Shown in pieces: positions 12,766 to 25,655 of a stretch of DNA of 64,000 nucleotides (positions are counted from its first letter, which is position 1; each line of letters starts with the position of its first letter). The notes under the pieces were generated by a model, which was not told the origin of the DNA, did no database searches, and was given only the letters and a program-made list of their open reading frames with translations. Position numbers and translations under genes: made by a program. Origin of the DNA: Synaphobranchus kaupii (lineage: Eukaryota; Chordata; Actinopteri; Anguilliformes; Synaphobranchidae); assembly GCA_029718625.1 (NCBI GenBank), contig CM056380.1, positions 47,268,017 to 47,332,016 of the forward strand, written 5' to 3'.

Positions 12766-13718
12766 GTGTGTGTGTGTGTGTTTTCAGTTAATTTTTCTTC
12801 GATCAGTGCAGAGGTTTTATGGGCCTTTTGTCACACAGCACGTAAGAGGCGACTCATTTTTCAATGGAGACAATTCTCGGTGATTGTTTCTGTTGTTTGA
12901 TCCTCAAGCTGAAAAGAAACAGCGGAGGTCGCAGAGGCAGAAAGCTAATTAGACTGGCAGCGCACACATAGACCATCGCTCCGAGGGAAGATGGATTGAA
13001 AACTTGCCTTCATCCGCTTTTTCAACTAGGATCACAATACAACACACGCCCCCCCCTATGTGAATCCAACACCCTTGGAACACGTTAAAATTAAAGGCAA
13101 CTGTTGTTCATTTCATTACTTCCTATTGTAAGCTTACATTGCACAAGCGATTCTCAATGCAAAGGCTTTGGTCCGAAAGCCTTTGGAAAAACCCTTGCTT
13201 TTCTAAAAGCTTATGGTACAGTACATAATCAGATGGCCCTTCCGGCTGATTGAGTCACCCATGAAGGATGTGCACACGCGGTCTCTTTTCCGACAGCGGG
13301 CCGCCTCCTCTCGAACCCCGTCACGTACCCCTTTTTCGATCTGCCGAGTCACGTACCCCTTTTTCGATCTGCCGAGATTGATAATTCGCCCTCTTAATTG
13401 GACTGACAGCCGAACTGTGGGCTGGAGCTCCTTCCCGGTCCGGGAGCACTGCCGTCAGCAGTCCCAGACCGGCCCGCCGAGCGTAATTTACAACTTCTCC
13501 TTGAGTGGAGTTCATAATTCACTCTCTCCCCTTTGATCTCAAGAGAGAGGGAGAGACAGCCAATACCCGCCCTGCCAATCAAGACCTGCTCTCCTCCTAA
13601 TTAGAGGCAGGCTGTGAGGCTGGGGTATTGTGCCATAACTCAGCTGCTGTTTATCGTCCACAAGGAAATATTGGTACATTTTTTAATTCTCTCTCTCTCT
13701 CTTTCCCTCCCTCTCACT
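11831..13718. other. Intron stretch with a small Cys-rich open frame, TG repeat and CpG-rich block
   Basis: It contains (TG)n at 12699-12781 with two or three CG interruptions. A plus-strand open frame at 12392-12634 (80 codons) is discussed under findings. A GC-rich block at about 13250-13480 includes an exact 28-bp tandem duplication (13321-13376). Nothing else is recognised. Confidence 0.55.
12699..12781. repeat. (TG)n microsatellite with CG interruptions
   Basis: About 83 bp of TG/GT units. On the nrxn1 sense strand this is CA-rich RNA. Confidence 0.95.
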
Positions 13719-13870
13719 ACCAAATTGGTAGAATAGTCTCTCTCACTCTACCAAATTGGTACAATAGTCTCTCTCACTCACTACCAAATTGGTAGAATAG
13801 TCTCTCTCTCACTCACTACCAAATTGGTAGAATAGTCTCTCTCACTCACTACCAAATTGGAAGAACAGTT
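13719..13870. repeat. Minisatellite, five copies of a 31-35 bp unit with an internal palindrome
   Basis: Each unit carries CTACCAA-A-TTGGTAG (7-bp arms around one base) followed by AATAGTCTCTCTCACTCA. Palindrome cores start at 13719, 13750, 13783, 13818 and 13851. The last core is mutated (TTGGAAGAACAG). Length differences come from the CT/CACT spacer. Confidence 0.92.
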
Positions 13871-14076
13871 TGAGTAAGAATGCCCTTCTGCATGAGAACA
13901 TAAAAAGCTCAATATAGAAAACTAGGCTATTTATTTGGCCTCTTTTGAGCCGCATTGAAGATCTTTCCTGATTGGCTCAATCAGTGAAGGCGCTCATTAC
14001 TAGGGCCTTACACTCATATGCTTGGGCCCCAGTTAGGACTGTAGCTTGCTGTGAACAGCCAACGGCCACTTCCCAT

Positions 14077-14301
14077 TACATTACATTTACATTACATTAT
14101 AGGCATTTAGCAGACGCTCTTATCCAGAGCGACTTACACAACTTCTTATTACATTTATCCATTCATACAGCTGGATATATACTGAAGCAATTCAGGTTAA
14201 GTACCTTGCTCAAGGGTACAACGGCAGTGTCCTACCTGGGAATCGAACCTGCAACCTTTCGGTTACAAGTCCAGTTCCTTAACCATTATACTACACTGCC
14301 G
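14077..14301 (-). mobile_element. tRNA-derived SINE, full length, with 8-bp target site duplication
   Basis: Read on the minus strand it begins CGGCAGTGTAGTATAATGGT (tRNA A-box region), has the B box GGTTCGATTCC, a body with GTTGTACCCTTGAGCAAGGT and AGTCGCTCTGGATAAGAGCG, and a 3' tail of repeated AATGTAATGT units. CTTCCCAT flanks it at 14069-14076 and 14302-14309, the expected duplication for LINE-driven insertion. Intact Pol III boxes and the duplication suggest a fairly recent copy. This SINE type is widespread in teleosts, supporting the host assignment. Confidence 0.9.
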
Positions 14302-16727
14302 CTTCCCATGGAAAGTCACACTTAGAGAGGCCGAATCGTAACCGAGAGGCCGTTTGAAGAACTGCCAATGAGGGTCCAAAAGACAAAAAATAAAAGAATA
14401 AAAAGGGATGAAGGTCATTGTGACGGCTTTTGTGGTTTAATTTGGGTTGTTCCCTTTGAGCCTCTCCCCTCAGAATCCTATTGATTTCATACTTGAGAAA
14501 TGCACCACACCAGCAGAGTTACTCTCCCTGGCACAGGCCCACACCCCCATCTCCTTTTCTTTAACGGAGCCAGGGGCCCTCATGAAAGATCTATTAAGCC
14601 TGAGTGTGTCCTACATAGACACGGCTCGCCAGGGATGCCCTGACGCCTGCGCTTGCTTACTGAAATGACGCGGCTTCTCTGCTCACGGTGAGCTCTCCGC
14701 TAAAGGTCCACAGCGCAACATACCACAAAACCCACCACGGCGCTACATTTGCGTCTGCATTGTTATCATGGACACGTTCCCCATTGAAAACCAGAGGGGA
14801 AAAAATACAATATGTCACTTTAGGGGTTACATTTTTATACATATACTCATTAAATATATACCATAACAGCTTCTGAGAGACTTCATCTCTACACCGTTAT
14901 GCAGGAGTGAAAAAGAAAAAGATAAAAAAAAGGGAAGGGGGAGAGAGAAATAGAGTTGGAGGGGGGGGGGGGGGGGTGGGCTCTGCCCCCTGTCATTTCA
15001 GTAGAAAGGGGGCGGGCAGGCCTTAGGGACCTATACCAGTTTCTGCTGCAGCTATTTAATAAGTTCTCCAGATACCTGTTCTGAGCCAATTCTACAGCCA
15101 GCTAGAGCGCCCCGGGTCTTTACTTGTGTTATTTGTTTCGGAAAAAAGGAAAAAGAAAGAAATGGGATAAAACTACCCCATTAGCAATTTTCTTACACAA
15201 AGAGGCACAACAAATATTCGCTGCCTTGTCCCAGCCCGCTGCCTTAGCATGGTGGTATCGGTTAAACACTTAAAAAACAGCCGACAACATTCCAGTATCT
15301 AATTCGACACCGTGCAAGTAGGTCAATGCTGGTGAATAATTTAGGCCTCGATGTTCAATAAATTTCCACTGAATAATGTAGAGCTGCAGGGCTCAGCGCT
15401 CTCTCTCTCTCTGTTCTCTGCACGGGCCATCGCGGAGGGGCCATGTGGCTCCCTGGAGACCCCCATGACAACGGAACGCAGTTTCTGTAGGTGTTCTGAT
15501 TCCAGAATCTATCCACATTGCGCATTCCGCACTCGCCTTCACAATTTGCACATGGGGCTGTTGCCTAGCAATAGCTCCCACACCTCCAACCCGCACCCCC
15601 CCCCCCCCCCCCCCCCCGCAGCATGAAAATCAGTGATAACTGTAATACATGGTGAACAGACACAGAGCTCGACCAGACATATAATTCACATAATTAAAAC
15701 GATAAAGAAATCCAATTATTGGCCTGCCAAATAAGGCTAGTTTTCAAAACCAATTAAATGTGAAAGTTAACAAAAGGGGCTCAATGATATCAAAATCTAG
15801 AGCTACGCAGTGCGTGTGCCTGGGTATTTGTGCTCATTCTATTAATGCGAACAAATGCGCTAACAAAAAGGTCAGCCAGGACAACCACTCTTGTGGCGGC
15901 GATATGGTGTTTCGTTTTATTTTTTGCCCTCCTCTCAGTCTTTCTGGGAAAGGCACTCTTCTTTATTTAAAGCTGAGCAGCTGCTCTGAGCCCGGGGCTG
16001 TACATTAGTATATGAGGCGCGGGACAGTTGACAATCCGGGGCTGCCCACACCCCCCTCTGACACCCGCACGCGTCCCCATCGCTACGCATCTTCCCGCCG
16101 TCATTTTCGCTTCCCGAAACCACGCCCTCGCGAGACGGCGGGGTCCGACCGCGGCACGGTGAGTTAAGATGGTGGTGCGCGCATATCTGGAGTGCCCTGA
16201 ATGGCCGTTGAGGCAAAGCTTCCAGATTTCTCTCGTCTCGCCGCTCGAGGAGCATGGAGAGCTTCCCCTTACTGCCCGTACCACGTGCGCACATTAATAT
16301 TTCAGAGTCACTAATGAACTCTCTGCCGGATCCAATCTAACCAAAATAGAAACTGTTTGTTGACGTGCAAGTCTGCAAACAAAGTCTTGGATTTCATTAT
16401 TACTGGGGTGTGTAGAGAGTATTGCGCTCCACGACAGTTGCATAATGAATTTCTCAGAGTAGAAGAATGAAAAAAAAAAAAAAGAAAGAAAAAAGACATC
16501 ACTGGATCCCTAATTATTTAAAAGCTCTACTCTAAGAAATGTTTTTTTCTCAGCCGAATATTCATCATCAGCTCTGTCTGACTTAATGGCAAATGGTAAC
16601 GAATGCGATCTGGGGGAAGCCGGCAAGAACACAGAATGTTTTGTCTTTAGGGGCAGGAAATGGGGATACACAGCGGGGCTGATGTCATCATCCCAGGAAG
16701 GATTGTACCGCATCCCCCCCCCCAAAA

Positions 16728-16870
<143 letters not shown>

Positions 16871-18102
16871 CCACACACCCATCAAATTAATTTCCATTTC
16901 ATATTCAAGCATTCTTAATTGCCCCTGCAAATTCAAGCAAAGTTTAGAGTACAGAGCACAATAACCAAAGATGATGGCTCTGTGACATTCTGTTGGATTT
17001 TACAGTATATGAACCAGGCCATGAAACATTGTCGCTGCTGGCTAAAGAAAAAAAAACATTGCCTAAATGTAGAGTATGCAGTGCATGTTTACAAGCACTA
17101 AAGCAGTGAAAGACCTATCATTGTAATTTTCTTTGAAAGGACTGGTATGAATCCATAATGGACACATCTTCCTAATGGACGTGATGTATCACTGCATGGC
17201 CGGGCAGGTGGTAATTAAAATCTGCCTTTTTCCGCATTGCCACTGACCACACTTCTTGGTGTGTCTCCTTCCAGACTAATCCCCCCCGCCCCCTCCCCAC
17301 CCGGCTCCATTCCCTTTGATTAGATGCCTCAACGAGCCGATCAGAGATGCTATCGATCAGAAGGGATTAGCAAGCCCATTCTGATTGCACCAATGGGTAG
17401 GTATATTATATCAGCTGGGATATCAAAATCCCTAAACAGGCACTGTAATCTGCCCATAGCACCAGTTGTAACAATGTAACACATTGCTGCATTCAAAAAG
17501 CATCTGACTGCTACCCATTACTGCAAAATACTATATCTTGCAAACAGCTTCTTCCAAGTCCCCGAATAAAACATATTTATGTATTGGCTTATTCATTCCC
17601 CACCGCACTGTGATTTTTTTTTATTTTTGTCTGTGGGACCCTTATTCAATGTTTACTAAAAGAAAAATTATACAATTCATAATTTTTTCAACCTGAGACT
17701 CATTGGCCTTGGCTCATTTTCTGTGATAAACATGTAAAAGAACACAAAAATCACATTTTATCACAAAAAACAAATATCACTTTTATTGATAAATGTGATC
17801 TAGCAGAGGTAAATGGTCAATATTAACCATATATGCTGTCTATATTGCTTGTAATTGAGATAAAGTCAATATCTGTGAAGTATTTTTACGTAAATTGTTA
17901 TGGCTTTATTGTTTTAAAAACTAAATAATGTTGTGGGTCCACCAGACCCGCGAACACTGGGTGAGTAACAAAAACACGAACACCACACAAGGGTTAAAAT
18001 GGTGATAAAATTTCAACCATACAGCTGTCGGAATCAGTAAGGACTAACAGTGATTTTCTTTTTTTTCCCCACCATGAAGCATTGAGAGAAATAGAATGAG
18101 AC

Positions 18103-18135
<33 letters not shown>

Positions 18136-18179
18136 TTTTTAAGGTTTCCTTAAAAACAAAAAAGAAAAGAGAGAGAGAG

Positions 18180-20182
18180 GGCCCTATTTTACACCCGGTG
18201 CTAACCCAAACGCAAGTGTCTTTGCTATCTTATACCCGGCGCAGGGTTCATTGTAGCGCCTAGCGCTCAGAATACCAAGTATTCTTGCAGCCATTGCAAG
18301 TGAACTTGGCATGTTGGTCTTAAGATGAGGTGTGGCCAGGATTATTTTTGGCGTATTGCCATCTTGAGCCAGCGGAAAGCGCTTGCGCTAAAACCACCAC
18401 AAACCTGGTCTAAAGTCATGTTCCAGTTGTTTACATGTTATTTTAATGGCGCATATAAGTGCGTCTACATAGGCATGTGCACAATGCGCGTACAACCTCC
18501 TGTCTGTTACACACAGGGGCGTGTACAAGCATTTCTAAAAATATCAAGATTACAATGTGAAATATTATTATTGTATAGGCTATATCAAAAAATAATAATA
18601 ATAAAAGCGTCCATAGGTCAAAGACCACATACCTGTCCCTCAGCGAAGGGGAATGCCGCATTAAATTGCTTTCAGCCCACTCCATCAACATCCAGACGAT
18701 GTCAATGGTTAGTGAAAGGTTACATGTATAGACTATTCGCAATTATCTGGATCAAGCTATGACTTAGTCTATATTTGCCAATAGTTCCCTGTAATCTTCT
18801 GTTACGGGACAATGGCTATCCATTAAAAACGTTGCTGATAACACCTATATCAAGCCTAATACGCAAATTGTCATTTACACTTAATGCGTGAATTGTCATT
18901 CAATGGGAAACTCGCACACTGCAATAGACGGACATTTCAGTTCTGAAAATGCGCTTCAGATGTCATTACAATACAGCTTTCTTCATCTAGGCCTATAGCC
19001 TGTAAGTAAATAGAATGGTTTTGACTGAAAAAAGTTCAAAACCTTGTCCACTGTATTGTTTTTCAAATAGCCTAGGTTGCAGTCCCCGGGATTCGCTGTG
19101 CATAAGGTTTTTTCATTAGCTTACGGTTAAAAAATTGAGATTAATTAAATTTTTCAGGTTTTCATCTTATTAAAATCCAGCTGATTTCACCTGTTACTCC
19201 ATAACTGAACCAAACGATTTTAAAGAGAAGTAAGTAATTAGAAACGAAAACAAATTTGCAGCACATTACACAATTAATTCACAATTAATTGTAATGCCAT
19301 GCTTTAACTTCATGCAGGAGCAGGTCTGTTTCACCTGCTGTAAATCACACTTTTCGCGGTCTTCCCGGGAAAGTGGACTTAAAGCGTTGGTCACATTTCC
19401 ATAAACAGGATATTATAAAACAAGGAAAAATATGCGTGAACCTATGGGTTGTGAGCCTGACAGCTTTATTGTATTTAGTGTGATCATCAAGGTAAAATAA
19501 CCATATTTATCTTATTAATCAAGAGGGCTATTAGAATGCAGGTAATGAACTTTGGATGAAGCTTGAACTTCGAGAACTCCATGAGAACAGCCTCATGGAA
19601 TTGATGTTTGACAATGCTTCATTGCATAATCAAACGCAATTTGTTAAACCAGCAGGTTAATTTGGCGTTTTCTCAGGTGAGACGGAAGCCATTGGTAGCT
19701 TATTCTCAGCTGTTGCAGGTGCTTTTAACAAAATTTACCCGCATACATATTGTAAAATGACAACACTGTGGGGAATTACCGGGAACCAGTGCCGGTGTTA
19801 AACCCTAATGTGTAAGATTATTATTGTGTACATCAAAACGCATCATAATGGTTAGTCCGAATAATATTGATCATACTATTGATCCATATAATCTATTAAT
19901 TGCTTGCACTACACACGCACAATCGCCATCATATAAGAAATCCGCCAAGGTGGAAAAGCAGGCTTTTAAAGGAAATGGGATATGACATTTTGATTGGTTT
20001 ATTGCATCGTATGCCAAATACACACCTATAATTAATGAAGAGGGTAGGTTCAGCCCATTAGCACTTTGTGCCTTACTTAGCGCTCAAATAGCGCGCCTTC
20101 TAACTAGCAAAAGTGGACTTGGACACGCCATAAATGCACTTGCACCTAGCGTTTTAGACCAAGTGCTAAGATCATCAAGCCC
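18180..20182 (+). mobile_element. Non-autonomous DNA transposon, copy 1 of a 2 kb family
   Basis: The left end is GGCCCTATTTTACACCCGGT; the right end has decayed (AAGATCATCAAGCCC). It aligns along almost its whole length with 39469-41409 in the same orientation, with scattered substitutions and small indels. Shared landmarks are AACGCAAGTGTCTTTGCTAT near the left, the frame CYFNGAYKCVYIG around 18430-18480, and AAGTGGACTTGGACACGCC near the right. Flanks are GA repeats on both sides, consistent with insertion into a GA microsatellite. The 145-codon open frame at 18325-18762 shows no transposase motif I recognise. Confidence 0.85.
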
Positions 20183-21212
20183 AGAGAGAGTTTTTGTTCT
20201 TTGAATATTTGAATATTTTGACCATTTTAATATTCATAAGGCATACTTTGGGATATTTTATGTTAAATACCAAATTTGAGCTTTGTTGCAGTGCTGTGAG
20301 CTGCATCTAAAAAAGCACTTGAAAATGCTGCGTAAAAAAGCTACACTGCTGTACTGCAGTAATCCGTTCATATTTCACTAAAACATGGAACAGTATTCTT
20401 CAATATAGGCTTGATGTGAGATATACATGGCTAGAGAGGCATGGTTGCACTAATGCATACCAGATATCATCTTGTTGCTACTGTAAACCACAAGCTGTTA
20501 AATCAGTGTAAGACCTGGCATGCCTCTAAAATACATATACTGTATAGATATATATATTTTAAAAAGTTTGCTTTTAGTGTGGCTTTGGAGATGGGAAAAA
20601 AAAAGACAAGAACTAGAGTCGTGGTGAACTGCAATTTTTACTGTGCCATTTGTGTGATATTAGTAATGAGAGCAATAATAGCAATCAGTATCTATAATTG
20701 TAGATACGCACTGGTATATCTCTGAAACTGTAATATGTAACTGCGGAATTTAATGCAATTATTCCAGGAGGGCACAAGTCCAAGTCATATCTATCTATCT
20801 GTCTGTCTGTCTGTCTGTCGAGATGTGCCATTTAGCTATTTCATATATTAATATACATTTATATTTTGTTCTTGGGCTTGAACAGAAATGAGTGAGGACA
20901 TTAAGGCAAGGGTAGTGGTTGGGTACTTTTGAGTATGCTATGATTGTAACCATACTCAAAATGACCTGAGCATTAGTATAAGTAATCATGACGCACCAAA
21001 GCAATGGTAATCATCACTGAGTCTGGGTTAAGTGAGCAATATACTGCAGTCTCTCTATGTCGCTCTCAATCTCATGGTGAGGCAGTAGTGTAGTGCAGGA
21101 CTGCATTGAAGCATTGGCGGAGAGACAGAAAGGGTGAAATCTCCCTCTCCTCTCGATCACCTCCACAGCACTCAGCATCCCTCCCGAGTGATAAAACACC
21201 TGGGTTGAAATA
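20183..21212. other. Intron stretch, nothing recognised
   Basis: AT-rich unique-looking sequence with a short GTCT/ATCT tetranucleotide run at about 20788-20819. Confidence 0.6.
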
Positions 21213-22450
21213 TACACAGGGCAAACTATTGGCAACCCTGGAAAATATTAACAAAAAAAGGCTATAAAAAGGTCTTTGGAATTTACGAGCATGACCTTAC
21301 AACTCAAAATATGAGAAAAATATAATTTTTAATTTAGGTAAAATTATCAATATAAAACATCTTCATAGAAATAAAATACAATAAAAGTAATAAAAAGTTG
21401 TCTCAAAACCCCCCCCCCCCAAAAAAAAACAAAAGACAAGTGCTGTCACGAGTGCTGGCAACACTAGAAATAGTTACAAAAAAACCTAATTGAAGTATAT
21501 TCCCATTCATATTTTACTTTTTTAAGCACATCTGAGAAACTATTATGTGGTCACTTCAGTGCAGCATAAATATGAGGTGACATTCAGGTCAAAAACCTAG
21601 TCACCCATCAACATGGGGAAGATCAGAGAGCACACAAATGAAGTGAGATAAAAGGTTGTTGACCTTCATAAATCTGTAAATTTATAGAAAAGTAGCTTAG
21701 TATCTGAAACTACCTATTTCCACAGTTAGGGCAATAATTAAGAAGTTTAAAGCAACTGGGGTTGTGCTGAACCTGCCTGGAAGAGGTTGGAAGTGTAGTT
21801 CGACCCCATGAACAGTGAGGAGGATGGTTCAAGAGGTGGTCCATCTGTGATGTTGTCAGTCAGTTTTTGCTCCAAAAGCCCAGGGAATCTTTTTAGGATA
21901 CATGGCATCATGGACTCCAAAAAATACCAGGAGATCTTAGACCAAAATGTCTACCTCCGCCAGAAGGCTAAAAGTGGGTCGTGGTTAGATTTTTAGATCA
22001 ATGTTTTGCAATGGCCACTCCTGTCTCCAGAACCCCATTGAAAACCTGTGGGGGGGGGGGGGACTGAAGATGAGATTCCACAAGTGAGGAGCAAGGACAA
22101 GGACTAAGAGATCTGGAGAGATTGTTATGGGAGGAATGGCCTCAAATCCCTTACTACGTGTTCTCCAACCTCATCAAACATTACAGGAGAAGACTCATTA
22201 CAGGAGAAGACTCATTACAGGAGAAGACTCATTGCTTCAAACTAGGCAAAGGAAGGTGTAAAAAGCACTAAATACAGGGATGCCAGTAATTGGGATACAC
22301 ATCTTTTCCTGTGATCAATGTTATCACAATTAAACCATACAAATTTCATAAGATAGGAGCATAGGATACATTTGAAAAACAATAAACTGAATTTAATCCT
22401 GCACTTTTTACTCATTTTAATTGAGGTTTCCAATTATTCTGATGGGCAGT
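21213..22450 (+). pseudogene. Tc1-like transposon remnant with disrupted transposase
   Basis: The plus strand encodes scattered Tc1 transposase pieces in order: MGKIREHTNEVR near 21614, the AxGVVLNLPGRG linker near 21757, then MDSKKYQEILDQN (about 21910), a WP-L-PIENLW-like segment (about 22010-22050, with a G13 run inserted) and EEWPQIPYYVFSNLIKHY (about 22131-22184). Stops and frameshifts separate them, and the catalytic middle is mostly missing. Ends resemble each other (ACAGGGCAAACTATTGGCAACC against the inverse of GGTTTCCAATTATTCTGATG). A 17-bp segment (acaggagaagactcatt) is tandemly repeated three times at about 22183-22233. Confidence 0.8.
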
Positions 22451-22453
22451 ATA

Positions 22454-22975
22454 CACTGCCTGGCCAAAAAAAGGTCACACACTTTGGACCACCTTTAGCT
22501 TTGATTACGGCGCGCATTCGTCGTGGCATTGTTTCGACAACCTTATGCAACGTCACAACATTTATTTCCGTCCAGAGTTGCAGTAATTTTTGGCCGAGAT
22601 CTTGTATTGATGAAGGGACAGTCGAACCACTCCGTAAAGTCTTCTCTAGCACATCCCATATAACTTTCAATGGGGTTAAGGTCAGGACTCTGGTGGCCAA
22701 TTCATGTGTGAAAATGATTCCTCATGCTCCCTGAACCACTCTTTCACAATTTGAGCCTGATGAATCTTGGCATTGTCGTCCTGGAATATGCCCATTTATG
22801 GGATAACCTGGTCATTCAGTACATTCAGGTACTGACTTCATTTTATTGCTGCATAACATTGCTGAGACCTGACCAATTGAAGCAACCCCAGATCATAACA
22901 TTGCCTCCAGAGGCTTGTACAGTGGGCACTATGCATGACGGGTGCAACAGCGACTTTTCTTTTGGCCAGGCAGTG
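22454..22975 (-). pseudogene. Second Tc1-like element, truncated transposase on the minus strand
   Basis: Terminal repeats CACTGCCTGGCCAAAA occur at both ends in inverse orientation, flanked by TA. The minus strand encodes a transposase C-terminal part: an alanine/isoleucine-rich [24 protein letters not shown] piece near 22740-22790, then WDVLEKTLRSGSTVPSSI and VVETMPRRMRAVIKAKGG (22480-22650). This matches the 3' end of Tc1-family transposases, DxNPIExxWDxLE onward, with an internal frameshift. Most of the 5' coding part is deleted. It abuts the first Tc1 remnant directly. Confidence 0.88.
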
Positions 22976-23300
22976 TATATATAAACCACATCACACAGTG
23001 CATACTCTCAACTCTTTCAGCTCATTCCAGTACAGAAGACGGCAGGGAATTTGCTCGCAGACTGCTACATGCCACTCCTCCATACTGAGACCTCCGGCTC
23101 TATCCACGTTCCATCCATTACCACACGACTGCTATCCCAAATCGAACCTCGGACCACGGGCTGTGTCTGTGACCATGGTGACTGATTACCGAGCCCAGCT
23201 TTCAGAGAGATACGACACGCAGAGAGACGGCATGACAACAACGAGGGAATAACTATCATCAAAATCATCTTTAGTTTCTGCAGCACCCCCTTCTCAAAAC

Positions 23301-23313
23301 GAGCGCACGCACA

Positions 23314-23347
<34 letters not shown>

Positions 23348-23603
23348 CAGGCACGCACACAAACACACACACACACACACACGTACACACGCACACACAA
23401 ACACGCACGCACACACGCACACACACACGTACACACGCACGCATGCATGCACATGCACATGCACGCACACTCGTGCACACACGCACACACACACACACAA
23501 ACACACACACACAAACACGCACGCACGCACACACACACACACACACGCACGCACGCACGCACACACGCTCACAAAAACACACACGCATGCACGCACACAC
23601 ACA
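23301..23603. repeat. Imperfect CA / CACG / CATG repeat cluster
   Basis: About 300 bp of alternating purine-pyrimidine sequence with many CACGCACG and TGCATGCA interruptions, a Z-DNA-prone composition. All long frames within are repeat artefacts. Confidence 0.95.
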
Positions 23604-25388
23604 AATCACAAAAAATCATGAAAATACTTCACACATTAAATAATCTACTTACATGCAAAACAAAAAAATCTATCATACCAGTCAATGAATATTCATCAGA
23701 AAAAGATGTATACATGTACAAACATTAGTGTAGACTAGTGTAGTGTAGACAAAACATTAAATCCATTAAATTCAGTTTTACGTAACACAACGACGATCTT
23801 GCACCATTTATCTTTCACAGTCCATTAAAAAAGCACATTATAAAAAGTTAATTTAAAAAGTGTCAATAAAAATTGCAGTGTGGCATTATTTTTACCTTGT
23901 GGAAAATCAGGGTCATATAAGAAAATTATTAATCTATTTTGATGAAACGTTGATTAATAGTACAGTATCCCAGCAATGCTGTATGTGCATTCAAGTATGC
24001 TGTGACATGCAAATATACTGTCCAGTCAACTATATGCTCATTTTCTGTCTCCATTTTACAAAAAATATTCATAATAATGTTTATAAATACGTGTTATTTT
24101 CAAAAAGGCAATCATACTGAAGAGCTTAGTAACACCTGCCATAAAATCAACTGTTAGTTCTATGTGCTCACCAACCCAACCCGCTAAATATCACATTTTA
24201 CATTAGCTTTCAATGATAGTACCATGGCAACGTCCTTTTATGAAATCTTAGTGCCAAATCAGGAACAAAGGTATCCTGATCACTGTGGCTGTGAGAGAGA
24301 GAGGCAGAGAAGACTTTGCCTTTATGGTGACTTTTTTTTGCTATACGCAAAAGTTGTTGCGAGAACAACTGTATCAGGCCGCCCATAAAGTATATGCTGA
24401 ATTTAATGCGCAGCGGATTCGTCCCCAGCCGTAAGCTTTGCGCAAACAGACCCAAAACAGCTGGTGAGGTCACTGCAGCACCCCCGCGACTCGCGCTAAC
24501 AGCACGCTCCCATCCTTTCATGTCGCCTTCTCAGCGAAGCGGCCAGGCTGTGCGCCTTGCATATTCATGAAGGTAAAACTACATTTACCACATTCCCCGG
24601 CCGTCCCCCGGGGCCCGCGGCCTTCTCGGAACCCCGGGGATTCAGCTGTTTGTTTTAAAGGGAAACCCCAGTCGTGGTCCCGTGTCGTAAATAAAACCCT
24701 CCAGGTGTGCCTCCCGTCTCTTCGCTTATATCACGTCTCTGATGCCTTCTTACTTTCCCAAGCTCAATAACCTCAATCTACAACACTGTACAGCGCTCGA
24801 GGGCCCTCTCTCTCATTATTCTCCCCACGGAGCCCCAAGTACAAGCACACGCCTTTCATTGATTGAACTTAATTAAAACTAGAAAAAAGAGAGGCAGGGC
24901 TGAGAGACGGGGGGGGGGGGGGGGTTGAAAAGAATGCACACTGGGCGCAGTCCTCTCATGAAGACAGATGCAACGCACGCAGTCCCCGCCCCCCACCTGC
25001 ATCCCCTCAATCCCCATTCATGCATACAGTATCATAAAAATGCAACTTTTTTCCAACTGAAGATCAATGTTAAAAGGCACCTGCTATAGTCCATTATCAC
25101 CTCGCATCAATATGCTCGCTCACATATCACATCAACAGGGCGGAAAGGAAGGGATAATGAAACGACGCGCTGCAAATAAAAAAAAGATGAGCTTACTGAG
25201 CTCCACATGCAGCTTATAGCTGATCGTATGTGGTAAATGGCATGGGGCACCGGCAGGACCCATCAGTACAGAAACTAAAGGCACAATTAGATGTTAGATC
25301 ACTACAGAGCCGTGTTCGGTCTCACTCTTTAACCTCCCGATGCCTGACCCCCAACCCCCTCGCCACGCAGCAACACAACCACTGTCTG

Positions 25389-25655
25389 CACCGCAAAGAA
25401 TGTCTGTCTTAACAAGTGTTTTAGTCTTGTAATGAGACTTAAAATCTCAAAAGTGAAAAATATTTGCTTGTTTTAAGTTACTTTTTGTTTGACAAGTGAA
25501 ATTATCTTACCCCACTGACAAATCTTGAAATGAGTAAAACTATCTCACCCCACCGGCAGACAGTTTGTCTTATCTAGCAAGAAAGTAAACAGAAATATGA
25601 TTCTAAAGTCAAAATATATGATCAAAATGCTTGTTAAGATTTGGTTTTTGCAGTG
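25389..25655. mobile_element. Non-autonomous DNA element (MITE), about 270 bp
   Basis: The left end (CACCGCAAAGAATGTCTGTC TTAACAAGTGTTTTAG) is an imperfect inverse of the right end (CATTTTGATC.. inverse: CACTGCAAAAACCAAATCTT AACAAGCATTTT). The interior has AGTCTTGTAATGAGACTTAA and AATATTTGCTTGTTTTAAGT, sequences I recognise as a frequent fish repeat. No coding capacity. Superfamily not determined. Confidence 0.7.

Noticed and set aside
18325..18762. 145-codon frame as a transposase gene
   Set aside because: The matching frame in the second copy shifts after about 75 codons, and no catalytic motif is visible; treated as non-coding interior of the element.
20788..20819. tRNA or other RNA gene signals between recognised elements
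   Set aside because: Only SINE-derived Pol III boxes were found; no complete cloverleaf or known small RNA could be supported by eye.
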